The position numbers and the translations under genes were made by a program. Positions 37,012 to 44,109 of a stretch of DNA of 64,000 bases are shown here, piece by piece. A model generated the notes under the pieces. That model saw only the letters and a program-made list of their open reading frames with translations. It had not been told where the DNA came from and did not search any database. The DNA is from Tepidanaerobacteraceae bacterium (lineage in GTDB: Bacteria; Bacillota; Thermosediminibacteria; Thermosediminibacterales; Tepidanaerobacteraceae), in contig JANLFP010000009.1 of NCBI GenBank assembly GCA_024655905.1, forward strand, positions 62,001-126,000. The letters run 5' to 3'. Positions within the stretch are counted from its first letter, which is position 1, and each line of letters opens with the position of its first letter.

Positions 37012-37233
37012 TTGGCTGAAATCAAGATTGATGCAAAGTTCCTGCAATGTCCCGGGCCCATTGTACAGTTGTTCAATGCCGTAAAATCTTCGCAAAGCGG
37101 CGACATTATAGTGGTAGAGGCTACTGACCATGGATTTTATAAAGATGTACAGGCCTGGTGCAAAAAGACCGGAAACGAGCTCGTAAGTCTGATAGATGGC
37201 GATGTCATTGTGGCAAAGGTAAGGAAAGCCTAG
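37012..37233 (+). CDS. TusA-like sulfur carrier protein
   Basis: 73-residue TusA/YeeD/SirA-type protein with the CPGP motif (LQCPGPIVQL), whose cysteine carries persulfide sulfur. TTG 37012 follows TAAGGAGGTG by 7 nt. It sits directly between the rhodanese-fused reductase and a DsrE-like protein, the usual set for sulfane sulfur relay. The acceptor pathway is not indicated. Confidence 0.9.
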   Translation: MAEIKIDAKFLQCPGPIVQLFNAVKSSQSGDIIVVEATDHGFYKDVQAWCKKTGNELVSLIDGDVIVAKVRKA

Positions 37234-37244
37234 GAGGTATGGCA

Positions 37245-37718
37245 GTGGGAAACAAAAAAACGATCATAGTTTTTTCGGGGGATCTGGACAGGGCCATGGC
37301 AGCCTTTATTATAGCTACGGGAGCTGCTGCCATGGGCGACGATGTGACCATGTTCTTCACCTTCTGGGGGCTCAACATTTTAAGGAAAGCGAAAAAGGTG
37401 CAGGTAAAAAAAGATTTCTTAGAGAGAATATTTGGGATAATGATGCCGAGGGGGCCTGAGAAACTGGGGCTTTCAAAAATGAATTTCGGCGGTCTTGGTG
37501 CAAAAATGATGCGGTATATAATGAAGAAGAAAAATGTCAACACTCTCACGGAACTCATGGAAAACGCCCAGGCTATGGGAGTCAAGATTATTGCCTGCAC
37601 CATGTCTATGGACGTGATGGGTATAAGGAAGGAGGAACTAATCGACGGTATTGATTTTGCCGGAGTCGCAACATATCTGGGCGAAGCTGACGAAGCCAAT
37701 ATGAACCTTTTTATATAA
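37245..37718 (+). CDS. DsrE/DsrF/DrsH-like family protein
   Basis: About 157 residues of a DsrE-fold protein (IIVFSGDLDRAMAAFIIATGAAAMG; TMFFTFWGLNIL; KIIACTMSMDVMGI with a cysteine in the position used by sulfurtransferases; a FAGVATYLGEAD end). GTG 37245 has AGGAGG 7 nt upstream; the ATG at 37239 is too close. Likely exchanges sulfur with the TusA-like protein just upstream. Confidence 0.9.
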   Translation: MGNKKTIIVFSGDLDRAMAAFIIATGAAAMGDDVTMFFTFWGLNILRKAKKVQVKKDFLERIFGIMMPRGPEKLGLSKMNFGGLGAKMMRYIMKKKNVNTLTELMENAQAMGVKIIACTMSMDVMGIRKEELIDGIDFAGVATYLGEADEANMNLFI

Positions 37719-37729
37719 GCAGTATTTTA

Positions 37730-37755
37730 AGCAGCCGAAAATCGGCTGCTTTTCA
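37730..37755 (+). terminator. Intrinsic terminator of the sulfur operon
   Basis: Stem AGCAGCCGA / TCGGCTGCT with a 3-nt loop, followed by TTTTC. Confidence 0.85.
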
Positions 37756-38012
37756 TTCATTTAATAAAAAGAAGGAAAACGACGTACTACTTATGCGGCA
37801 TTGACCCGTTCGAATTCATTATAATTCATTTGATATAGAGAAAAGCTGAATCAAAATTGCTTTAACTTATGTAGCAGCAAGGGCAGTGTTCGCTTTCATT
37901 TTGTGGTATAATATAATAATAGAGCAAATTCAATGCACACCACATATTAATCCATGAAAATATTAGGATAGCACAACATAATTTTAGCAATTCATAGAAA
38001 GGAAGGTTGCCG

Positions 38013-39662
38013 ATGAGGGTTACAGTAGCCGGACTTGGAGAGATGGCATTTGACGGGCCGGTGGAATTAATGGAATTGGCTCGGGCGTATGAAGAAAAAT
38101 CGAAATATCGCGCGGCTTGTGCCATAGTAAACAATAATCTTCGAGAGCTTACATACACTTTGAATGAAGATGCTGAGGTGGAATTCTTAAATCTGTCAAC
38201 GGAAGTCGGTATGAAGATTTACGTGAGAACACTCACTTTTTTGTTTATAAAAGCATGCCATGATATCTTTCCCGATTGCAGGGTCCACATTGAACATTCC
38301 CTTGGAAACGGTCTTTATTGCGAGGTTTATCGGAAAGAGTCCTTGGATGAGGAAGATGTGGAAAAAATCGAAATAAGAATGAGAGAACTGGTAGATGCGG
38401 ATATCCCAATCAAAAAGCAGAAAATGCCTACGGGAGAAGCGGCCCTTTATTTTAAAAAAATGGGCTGGGAAGACAAGGTAAGGGTTTTGAGATACAGAAA
38501 GGCCCCGTTTGTCAATCTATATGAACTTGACGGACTGAAAGACTATTTCTATGGGTATATGCTTCCATCCACAGGATATCTGAAATGGTTCGAGCTCAAA
38601 TTTTATCTTCCGGGAGTCATACTGCAATTTCCTTCCAGGTCAAATCCGGTGGAAGTGGCGCCCTACCGAGAGCAGGCCAAGCTGGCAAGAGTTTTCCGGG
38701 AAGCGGAGCAGTGGGCCCATATACTGAATGTAGCCGATGTGGGGGCTCTAAACGATTTCATAACTTCGGGCAAATCCGGCGAGATAATCCGCATAGCCGA
38801 AGCGCTGCACGAAAAGAAGATTGCCCAGATTGCGGACACAATATATGAAAACCGGGATAAAATGAGACTGATACTAATTGCGGGCCCATCATCATCGGGC
38901 AAAACCACCTTTGCCCAGCGCCTGATGGTACAGCTCAGGGTTAACGGTTTAAGGCCGGTATCCATTTCTCTTGACGATTATTTCCTCGAACGGGATAAAA
39001 CTCCTCTGGACGAAGAGGGCAAACCAGATTTTGAAGCGCTGGAAGCCATTGATTTGAGGCTGTTCAACCAGCAGCTGACCAGGCTTATTCAGGGGAGAGA
39101 AGTTCTGCTCCCAAAGTTTAACTTCCATACCGGGAAAAGGGAATACCAAAGCATGCCTATAAAAATAGAAAAAGACCAGCCCATCATCATCGAAGGAATT
39201 CACGGCTTAAATGAAAGACTGACCTCATCAATACCCAAAGAAAACAAATTCAAAATCTATGTGAGTGCTCTAACCCAGCTCAGCATAGATAACCACAACA
39301 GAATTTCCACCACCGATACAAGGCTTCTCAGACGCATTGTCAGAGACAGTTGGGCAAGGTCCGCCGATGCAAAAAGAACCATAGCCATGTGGCCTTCGGT
39401 TTTAAAAGGTGCGGAAAAAAATATATTCCCGTACCAGGAAGAGGCGGATGCCATATTCAATTCTGCCATGGTATACGAGCTGGCGGTGTTGAAGAAGTAC
39501 GCAGAACCGCTGCTGGAAAAAATAAAGAGCTCGGATCCGGAGTATATTACGGCAAAGCACCTATTAAAATTTCTGGACTATTTTGTACCCATAATAGATG
39601 AGAGAGATATTCCGCTTACCTCAATAATCCGGGAGTTCATCGGAGGCAGTTGTTTTCGGTGA
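38013..39662 (+). CDS. Nucleoside (uridine) kinase-like protein with threonyl-tRNA-synthetase-like N-terminus
   Basis: Clostridial-type large nucleoside kinase: TGS/ThrRS-like second domain at about residues 1-230, then a P-loop kinase domain (LIAGPSSSGKTTFAQRL; SISLDDYFLERDKTPLDEEG; IIEGIHGLNE) related to uridine kinase and phosphoribulokinase. ATG 38013 follows AAAGGAAGG. 549 residues, usual for the group. Biological substrate in this group is not firmly known; uridine/cytidine is the conventional call. Confidence 0.88.
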   Translation: MRVTVAGLGEMAFDGPVELMELARAYEEKSKYRAACAIVNNNLRELTYTLNEDAEVEFLNLSTEVGMKIYVRTLTFLFIKACHDIFPDCRVHIEHSLGNGLYCEVYRKESLDEEDVEKIEIRMRELVDADIPIKKQKMPTGEAALYFKKMGWEDKVRVLRYRKAPFVNLYELDGLKDYFYGYMLPSTGYLKWFELKFYLPGVILQFPSRSNPVEVAPYREQAKLARVFREAEQWAHILNVADVGALNDFITSGKSGEIIRIAEALHEKKIAQIADTIYENRDKMRLILIAGPSSSGKTTFAQRLMVQLRVNGLRPVSISLDDYFLERDKTPLDEEGKPDFEALEAIDLRLFNQQLTRLIQGREVLLPKFNFHTGKREYQSMPIKIEKDQPIIIEGIHGLNERLTSSIPKENKFKIYVSALTQLSIDNHNRISTTDTRLLRRIVRDSWARSADAKRTIAMWPSVLKGAEKNIFPYQEEADAIFNSAMVYELAVLKKYAEPLLEKIKSSDPEYITAKHLLKFLDYFVPIIDERDIPLTSIIREFIGGSCFR

Positions 39663-39702
39663 ATGAAATTTTTTGCCCATCCTGCATTACGCGGGGAGAG
39701 CC

Positions 39703-39975
39703 CTACGGTCGATGCCTCGGGGCGTGAACCACGGTAATATTGTTGTAAATTATTTCCATCTCATATTTGCTACAATCATCGCTCAAACATTTTTTGCGCA
39801 CTTCCGCCCTAGGTATCACCAGAGTGACTTCATGGGGCACTTCGATGTCCAGACTTCTTCTCAGCCTTATTATAAAACCGGGCAGGATCACCATCAAGTT
39901 GTCATCCTGCCGGGGTCTGTCTTTTAAACGGTTAATCCACTCTTTCACGCTCAAAAAGTAATTTTTTATTTTCAA
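39703..39975 (-). CDS. Hypothetical protein, 90 residues
   Basis: Not recognised. TTG 39975 is preceded on the minus strand by AAGGGGGGAACG, a good ribosome site. The product is a small basic protein without a membrane helix (VKEWINRLKDRPRQDDNLMV; VTLVIPRAEVRKKC). A plus-strand frame overlaps the same stretch but has no ribosome site. It is convergent with the nucleoside kinase gene. Confidence 0.5.
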   Translation of the reverse strand: MKIKNYFLSVKEWINRLKDRPRQDDNLMVILPGFIIRLRRSLDIEVPHEVTLVIPRAEVRKKCLSDDCSKYEMEIIYNNITVVHAPRHRP

Positions 39976-40150
39976 GGCGTTCCCCCCTTATATGCTGATG
40001 CCCATTAAATTTTTATGCCGCCTTTTATTCCTTTATTAAAGAATATTCTCGAATATAAAAATAAGTGATTTATTGCCGGCGTTTTATGCTCCATCTTTTT
40101 GGATGGCCTGTAATGCTGGACATGGTGAGCATGGCGTATTTTCGAATGAT

Positions 40151-40179
40151 TTGACTTTAACCTTTCGGTATGCTATAGT
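40151..40179 (+). promoter_or_regulatory. Sigma-A promoter of the cold-shock gene
   Basis: TTGACT (40151-40156), 17-nt spacer, TATAGT (40174-40179), 53 nt before the GTG start. Confidence 0.8.
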
Positions 40180-40182
40180 TTA

Positions 40183-40216
40183 AGAAGTGGAAGTCACCAC
40201 TTCTATTCATTTTTTT
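40183..40216 (+). promoter_or_regulatory. 5' UTR hairpin with T run in the csp leader
   Basis: AGAAGTGG (40183-40190) / CCACTTCT (40197-40204), 6-nt loop, then ATTCATTTTTTT directly before the AGGAGG site. It sits at the very start of the transcript and could be an attenuator or a temperature-sensitive leader structure. Confidence 0.6.
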
Positions 40217-40231
40217 AGGAGGAATGCATAA

Positions 40232-40432
40232 GTGCAGGGAAAAGTCAAATGGTTCAATCAGGAAAAAGGTTATGGGTTTATCGAGGTTGAAGGTGATAAG
40301 GATATTTTTGTCCATTATACAGCCATTCAACAGGAAGGATTTAAGACTCTGAAAGAAGGCGAAAAAGTAGAATTCGACGTGGTGGAAGGCCAGAAAGGTC
40401 CTCAGGCCGCCAACGTCGTGAAAGTTGATTGA
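40232..40432 (+). CDS. csp: Cold-shock protein, CspB/CspD family
   Basis: 66-residue OB-fold RNA chaperone with both RNA-binding motifs ([10 protein letters not shown] and DIFVHYTAI). GTG 40232 follows AGGAGG. Destabilises RNA structure on cold shock; the leader hairpin suggests post-transcriptional control. Confidence 0.97.
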   Translation: MQGKVKWFNQEKGYGFIEVEGDKDIFVHYTAIQQEGFKTLKEGEKVEFDVVEGQKGPQAANVVKVD

Positions 40433-40441
40433 AAGAAAGAA

Positions 40442-40475
40442 AAGGCCCGGTTTTTATCCGGGCTTTTAATTTTTG
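40442..40475 (+). terminator. Intrinsic terminator after csp
   Basis: Stem GCCCGG / CCGGGC with a T-rich loop and TTTTAATTTTT tail. Confidence 0.9.
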
Positions 40476-40579
40476 ACAAAAAGAAGGATTTTTATGGCGA
40501 ATGAGGAATAATATAAATATAATCTCTTAACAAAAACTTAATATAAACTCAAATATTCCCAGAAGGGAGAGAAATTTTT

Positions 40580-41119
40580 ATGAAGGTAACGGTCAGCGGT
40601 AAAAATGTTACAGTAACAACTCCACTGAAGGAATACGCTGAAAAAAAAGTGGGAAAGCTTGAAAGATTTTTTGAAGGCAATGTGGAAGCACAGGTTACTT
40701 TGAATGTGGAGAAGGATAGACACATAGTCGAAGTCACAATACCAATCAACGGCATGATACTGAGGGGCGAGACCGAAACCCATGATATGTATTCTTCAAT
40801 AGATATGGTGGTAGACAAACTAGAGAAACAGATAGAAAAATACAAGACAAAAATTGCCAGGAGCCTAAGAAAATCCCCATTTAAGTTCAATGGAACAAAT
40901 GGCGAATCCATAAACTTGCAAAAAGTCGAAGACGAATCCAGAGTGGTGAGAGTGAAAAAGTTTGCCATAAAACCGATGGACGTTGAAGAAGCAGTATTGC
41001 AAATGGACCTTCTGGGCCATGATTTCTTTGTCTTCCTTAATTCCGACACCAACGAAGTAAACGTGGTATATAAGCGCAAAGAAGGAGATTATGGGCTTAT
41101 CGAACCGGAACTGTCATAG
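40580..41119 (+). CDS. hpf: Ribosome hibernation promoting factor, long form
   Basis: 179 residues: N-terminal S30AE/RaiA domain (VTVSGKNVTVTTPLKEYAEKK) and C-terminal dimerisation domain (RVKKFAIKPMDVEEAVLQMD; GHDFFVFLN). The long form joins two 70S ribosomes into 100S dimers in stationary phase. AGAAGGGAGAG precedes the ATG. Monocistronic with a following terminator. Confidence 0.96.
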   Translation: MKVTVSGKNVTVTTPLKEYAEKKVGKLERFFEGNVEAQVTLNVEKDRHIVEVTIPINGMILRGETETHDMYSSIDMVVDKLEKQIEKYKTKIARSLRKSPFKFNGTNGESINLQKVEDESRVVRVKKFAIKPMDVEEAVLQMDLLGHDFFVFLNSDTNEVNVVYKRKEGDYGLIEPELS

Positions 41120-41124
41120 CTTCA

Positions 41125-41152
41125 AAGGCCTGCTTTAAGCAGGCTTTTTTTT
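41125..41152 (+). terminator. Intrinsic terminator after hpf
   Basis: Stem GCCTGC / GCAGGC with a TTTAA loop and nine T residues. Confidence 0.9.
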
Positions 41153-41233
41153 GAAAATTATTCATTGTTTAGCAGGAAATAGCAAATTTAAGTAGAATTC
41201 ATTATATGTATGCTCATATGCGGGAAAAGTTTT

Positions 41234-41262
41234 TTGATGAGATGCATCAAGGGGATTATACA
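41234..41262 (+). promoter_or_regulatory. Promoter with a small palindrome upstream of the 220-residue hypothetical gene
   Basis: TTGATG (41234-41239), 17-nt spacer, TATACA (41257-41262). The -35 is one arm of TTGATG-AGATG-CATCAA (41234-41250), so a repressor site may overlap it. Confidence 0.6.
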
Positions 41263-41294
41263 ATAATTTTTGTGAGAAATTGCGGGGTGTTTAG

Positions 41295-41957
41295 ATGTCG
41301 GAAAATATCGACAGGGACCAATTTATCAGACACTGTGAAGGAGTAATCAAAAGCATAAAAGATATCATTTCGGCTAAAATAATCACCACACCTGAAGGCA
41401 AGATATCCGAGATTCATGTAATAGCAGGTTCCAAAAGAAACCCCAAACAGATAGTGAGGGACATCGAATCCGCCCTTATAGCCACTCTGGGCTCGGAAAT
41501 AGATCACAAAAAAATCAGCGTGGCTCAGGTCAACAGCGATAATGAGAGTATTTTCGATGTGCGCTTGAAAATAGACAGCATAGGAGTAAAAAATTTCAAA
41601 TATAATTTTGAAACAACGGTCACTTTAAGCGACCATAACGGAAATATATATGAGGGAAACGCAAGGGGCCCCGTTTCAAACTATGGGCGGTTGCGCACCG
41701 CGGCGGAAGCCACCTTAAGCGCAATCCAGCAATACCTCGGAGAATCTTTTGCATTATCCCTGGAAGATATTATAACTTTTAAAATCGGAGGGAGAGAAGC
41801 CGTAGGGGTTCTGATTACCATGCTAATAGAGGGGAGTGAAGAACATTTTCTGGGCAGTGCCATAATTAAACTGGACAGGGTTGAATCCACAGTGGCGGCA
41901 GTACTGAACGCAGTCAACAGAAAAATAAGCTTCCTGATAAAAGAAAATACAGTTTAA
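41295..41957 (+). CDS. Conserved-looking hypothetical protein, 220 residues
   Basis: Not recognised with confidence. Soluble, no signal peptide. The first half contains an alternating beta/helix pattern (KIITTPEGKISEIHVIA; RNPKQIVRDIESAL) and the second half TTVTLSDHNGNIYEGNARGP followed by AAEATLSAIQQYLG and EAVGVLITMLIEG, faintly like small ligand-binding regulatory domains. ATG 41295 after GGGGTG. Good codon pattern and its own promoter support a real gene. Confidence 0.75.
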   Translation: MSENIDRDQFIRHCEGVIKSIKDIISAKIITTPEGKISEIHVIAGSKRNPKQIVRDIESALIATLGSEIDHKKISVAQVNSDNESIFDVRLKIDSIGVKNFKYNFETTVTLSDHNGNIYEGNARGPVSNYGRLRTAAEATLSAIQQYLGESFALSLEDIITFKIGGREAVGVLITMLIEGSEEHFLGSAIIKLDRVESTVAAVLNAVNRKISFLIKENTV

Positions 41958-41958
41958 G

Positions 41959-42160
41959 GGCCGACAAATAAGAGCGAAGCGGTTTTATAGCCTGCTTGAA
42001 ATAGCGGTAGAGCAGAGCACCGAAAAAAGGGGGCTATAAAATGAAGCTAAACGGTATGTTAGTAAAGATTCTTCTGGCACTTTTTGCTCTGGTTTTAGCT
42101 GGTGGTGCCAATTTTAAGATGTAATAGCTATATTTTCCTTAAATTTGTCGGCCTTTTATT
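41959..42160 (+). ncRNA. Structured leader-like RNA element of unknown class
   Basis: An 11-bp inverted repeat GGCCGACAAAT (41959-41969) / ATTTGTCGGCC (42143-42153) closes about 170 nt and is followed by TTTTATTT, like the outer stem and terminator of a structured RNA. Inside are a perfect 10-bp helix TTTTATAGCC (41983-41992) / GGCTATAAAA (42032-42041), a CGGT/ACCG hairpin (42005-42022), and TGGCAC/GTGCCA (42075-42110). The 27-codon gene at 42041 is embedded. It does not match riboswitch consensus sequences I know. Confidence 0.55.
42041..42124 (+). CDS. Small hydrophobic peptide, 27 residues
   Basis: ATG 42041 has AAAAGGGGG 7 nt upstream. The product has a lysine-rich start, one hydrophobic helix (MLVKILLALFALVLAGG) and a short polar tail ANFKM, like a single-helix membrane peptide or a short secreted-peptide leader. 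The A of the start codon is base-paired in the 10-bp helix (41983-41992/42032-42041), so its translation could be gated by RNA structure. No cysteine, so not a normal AgrD-type peptide. It ends 60 nt before the HD-GYP gene. Confidence 0.5.
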   Translation: MKLNGMLVKILLALFALVLAGGANFKM

Positions 42161-42184
42161 TAAGATAAAAAGGTGAGAAGAATT

Positions 42185-43441
42185 ATGGAGCGAGGTTTGA
42201 AGTATTTTTATATATATGTATTTTTGCTCATTTTAATAGCAGCAAGAATTATGATAATATCTTGGGAAATTATTATTTGGCAAAAAATAATTCCGATTGT
42301 ACTTTTTACGTGTCTCGCTTTTTTAGCTGAAATATTATCAATAAATTTGCCAAAATATGGCGAGGTAACGGTCGGGTTTGCAATTTTAATGGCTTCAATT
42401 TTAGTTCTTGGAACAAAGGCGAGTATTTGGGTAGCCTTTATGGCGGCGTTATTTTCAGAGATAAAAAATATTTATAAAAAGCCTTTTTACAAATCGCTTT
42501 GCAATATAAGTGTATATGTTATCATGGTTGGCACATCTGGTTATATTTATGAATTTTTAGGTGGAATACCAGGGAATGTTAATTTGTATTACGATTTTTT
42601 TCCAATCTTTGTTTTGATTTTTACGTATTTGATTATTAACGTGAGTCTTATTACTTTGGGTTTTTCTATTTTAAATGGGGAACATCTGTTAAACATTTTT
42701 TCCAGCAATTTCAAGTGGGCTTTGCCCAATTATGTCGCGCTGGCTCCTTTGGGTATTCTTTTGGCCATTATTTACATAAATGTGGGAAGTCCAGGGGTTT
42801 TCCTTTTTTTGGTGCCCCTTTTGATAGCCCGCCATTCCTTCCAGCTCTACATGAATATGAGGAAGATTTATCTGGAGACTATCCAGGCTCTGGCTACAGC
42901 AATCGAGGCAAAAGATCCCTATACCAAAGGCCATTCCGAAAGGGTGGCTTTATACGCATCTATCATTGCCGAAGAAATGAATCTATCGGAGGATTTCCTG
43001 AACACCTTGAATTTTGCAGCCCTACTTCATGATATAGGCAAAATAGGCATTCCCGATGAAATATTGAACAAACCCGGCAAACTTTCCGAAGAAGAATTTG
43101 ACAAAATTAAGACCCATCCGGTGCTGGGAGCAAACATAGTGAAAAAAATCGACTTTTTAGCCCAGGCTTCTTCATATATAAGATTTCATCATGAACGGCA
43201 AAATGGCCGGGGTTATCCCGAAGGCCTGGAAGGCGACGCTATTCCGCTGGGTGCCGCCATACTCGCCGTGGCGGACGCCTTCGATGCCATGACTTCAAAC
43301 AGGCCGTACAGAAGTGCATGGAGTTTGGAGGATACACTCAATGAAATTGAAAGAAATTCCGGCATTCAGTTCAAATCCGATGTGGTTGAGGCTTTGAAAA
43401 ATGCTATTAAAAAAGGGAGAATTAGTTTAAATGCTGATTGA
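42185..43441 (+). CDS. Membrane HD-GYP domain protein (probable c-di-GMP phosphodiesterase)
   Basis: About eight N-terminal membrane helices (residues 5-220) followed by an HD-GYP domain: ALATAIEAKDPYTKGHSERV, HDIGKIGIPDEIL, HHERQNGRGYPEGL and DAFDAMTSNRPYR. The HD and GYP metal and substrate residues are intact, so hydrolysis of cyclic di-GMP is expected. ATG 42185 follows AAAGGTGAG. Overlaps the DUF5317 gene by 11 nt. Its leader contains the structured element and peptide gene described above. Confidence 0.92.
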   Translation: MERGLKYFYIYVFLLILIAARIMIISWEIIIWQKIIPIVLFTCLAFLAEILSINLPKYGEVTVGFAILMASILVLGTKASIWVAFMAALFSEIKNIYKKPFYKSLCNISVYVIMVGTSGYIYEFLGGIPGNVNLYYDFFPIFVLIFTYLIINVSLITLGFSILNGEHLLNIFSSNFKWALPNYVALAPLGILLAIIYINVGSPGVFLFLVPLLIARHSFQLYMNMRKIYLETIQALATAIEAKDPYTKGHSERVALYASIIAEEMNLSEDFLNTLNFAALLHDIGKIGIPDEILNKPGKLSEEEFDKIKTHPVLGANIVKKIDFLAQASSYIRFHHERQNGRGYPEGLEGDAIPLGAAILAVADAFDAMTSNRPYRSAWSLEDTLNEIERNSGIQFKSDVVEALKNAIKKGRISLNAD

Positions 43442-44000
43442 CTTTCTGGTTATATCCATAATCATAGGCATCCTGAGAGGAGGCAGCTTGAAGAATCTAT
43501 CTGCCATACCGATCAAGAATCTGGAACTCATATTTGTTTCTTTCATAATTCGATATTTGCCGCTTGTGCTAAAGGGAGACCTCTATAATATTGCTGCTAG
43601 GTATAACTTCATAATATCATCGGCCTCCTATCTGCTTTTGATTTATGCACTTTTTTCCAACCGGCATATAAAAGCGATGAGGCTCGTAACCGTAGGAGTG
43701 GTGTTGAATTTTATTGCTATAGTCGCAAACGGCGGCAAAATGCCCGTATCCATACAGGCTCTGGATATGACGGGGTTGAACGAATTAAAACCGCTGCTTT
43801 TCGATCCGTCCTATCTTTATCATAAAGCAATTGATTCGGCTACAAAACTGAGTTTTCTGGGCGACATTTTCCCCCTCCCTCCCCCTTACCCTAGGCCCAG
43901 GGTTTTCAGCCTGGGGGATCTCATGATGGGGATCGGCGTATTTTCGATTGTTCAGCGTGCGATGTTGAAAAAAAGTGAAGCGGGTGGTAAAATAATATAG
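43431..44000 (+). CDS. DUF5317 family membrane protein
   Basis: 189 residues with about five membrane helices; NGGKMPVSIQAL and LFDPSYLYHKAID-like segments and a proline-rich FPLPPPYPRPRVFSLGD stretch before the last helix are typical of DUF5317. Starts inside the HD-GYP gene. Often adjacent to HD-GYP genes in clostridia; function unknown. Confidence 0.85.
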   Translation: MLIDFLVISIIIGILRGGSLKNLSAIPIKNLELIFVSFIIRYLPLVLKGDLYNIAARYNFIISSASYLLLIYALFSNRHIKAMRLVTVGVVLNFIAIVANGGKMPVSIQALDMTGLNELKPLLFDPSYLYHKAIDSATKLSFLGDIFPLPPPYPRPRVFSLGDLMMGIGVFSIVQRAMLKKSEAGGKII

Positions 44001-44039
44001 AAAATTTATAAGGAACCTTGCGGGTTCCTTATAAATTTT
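44001..44039 (+). terminator. Strong intrinsic terminator
   Basis: A 17-nt arm ending in AAGGAACC pairs with GGTTCCTTATAAATTTT around a short loop; separates DUF5317 from secA. Confidence 0.88.
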
Positions 44040-44109
44040 GAATGGCATATTTCATGAAGGGAAATCGGAAACGGTTTTTCATAGATTAAACCGGAGGAAG
44101 GCGAGAAAA

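Noticed and set aside
39673-39927. Plus-strand frame opposite the 90-residue hypothetical
   Set aside because: No ribosome site; the minus-strand TTG has AAGGGGGG in front of it.
41959-42160. Known riboswitch (c-di-GMP-I/II) or raiA RNA identity for the structured element
   Set aside because: The conserved sequences of c-di-GMP aptamers that I know are absent, and the element follows rather than precedes hpf; I could not support a known class.
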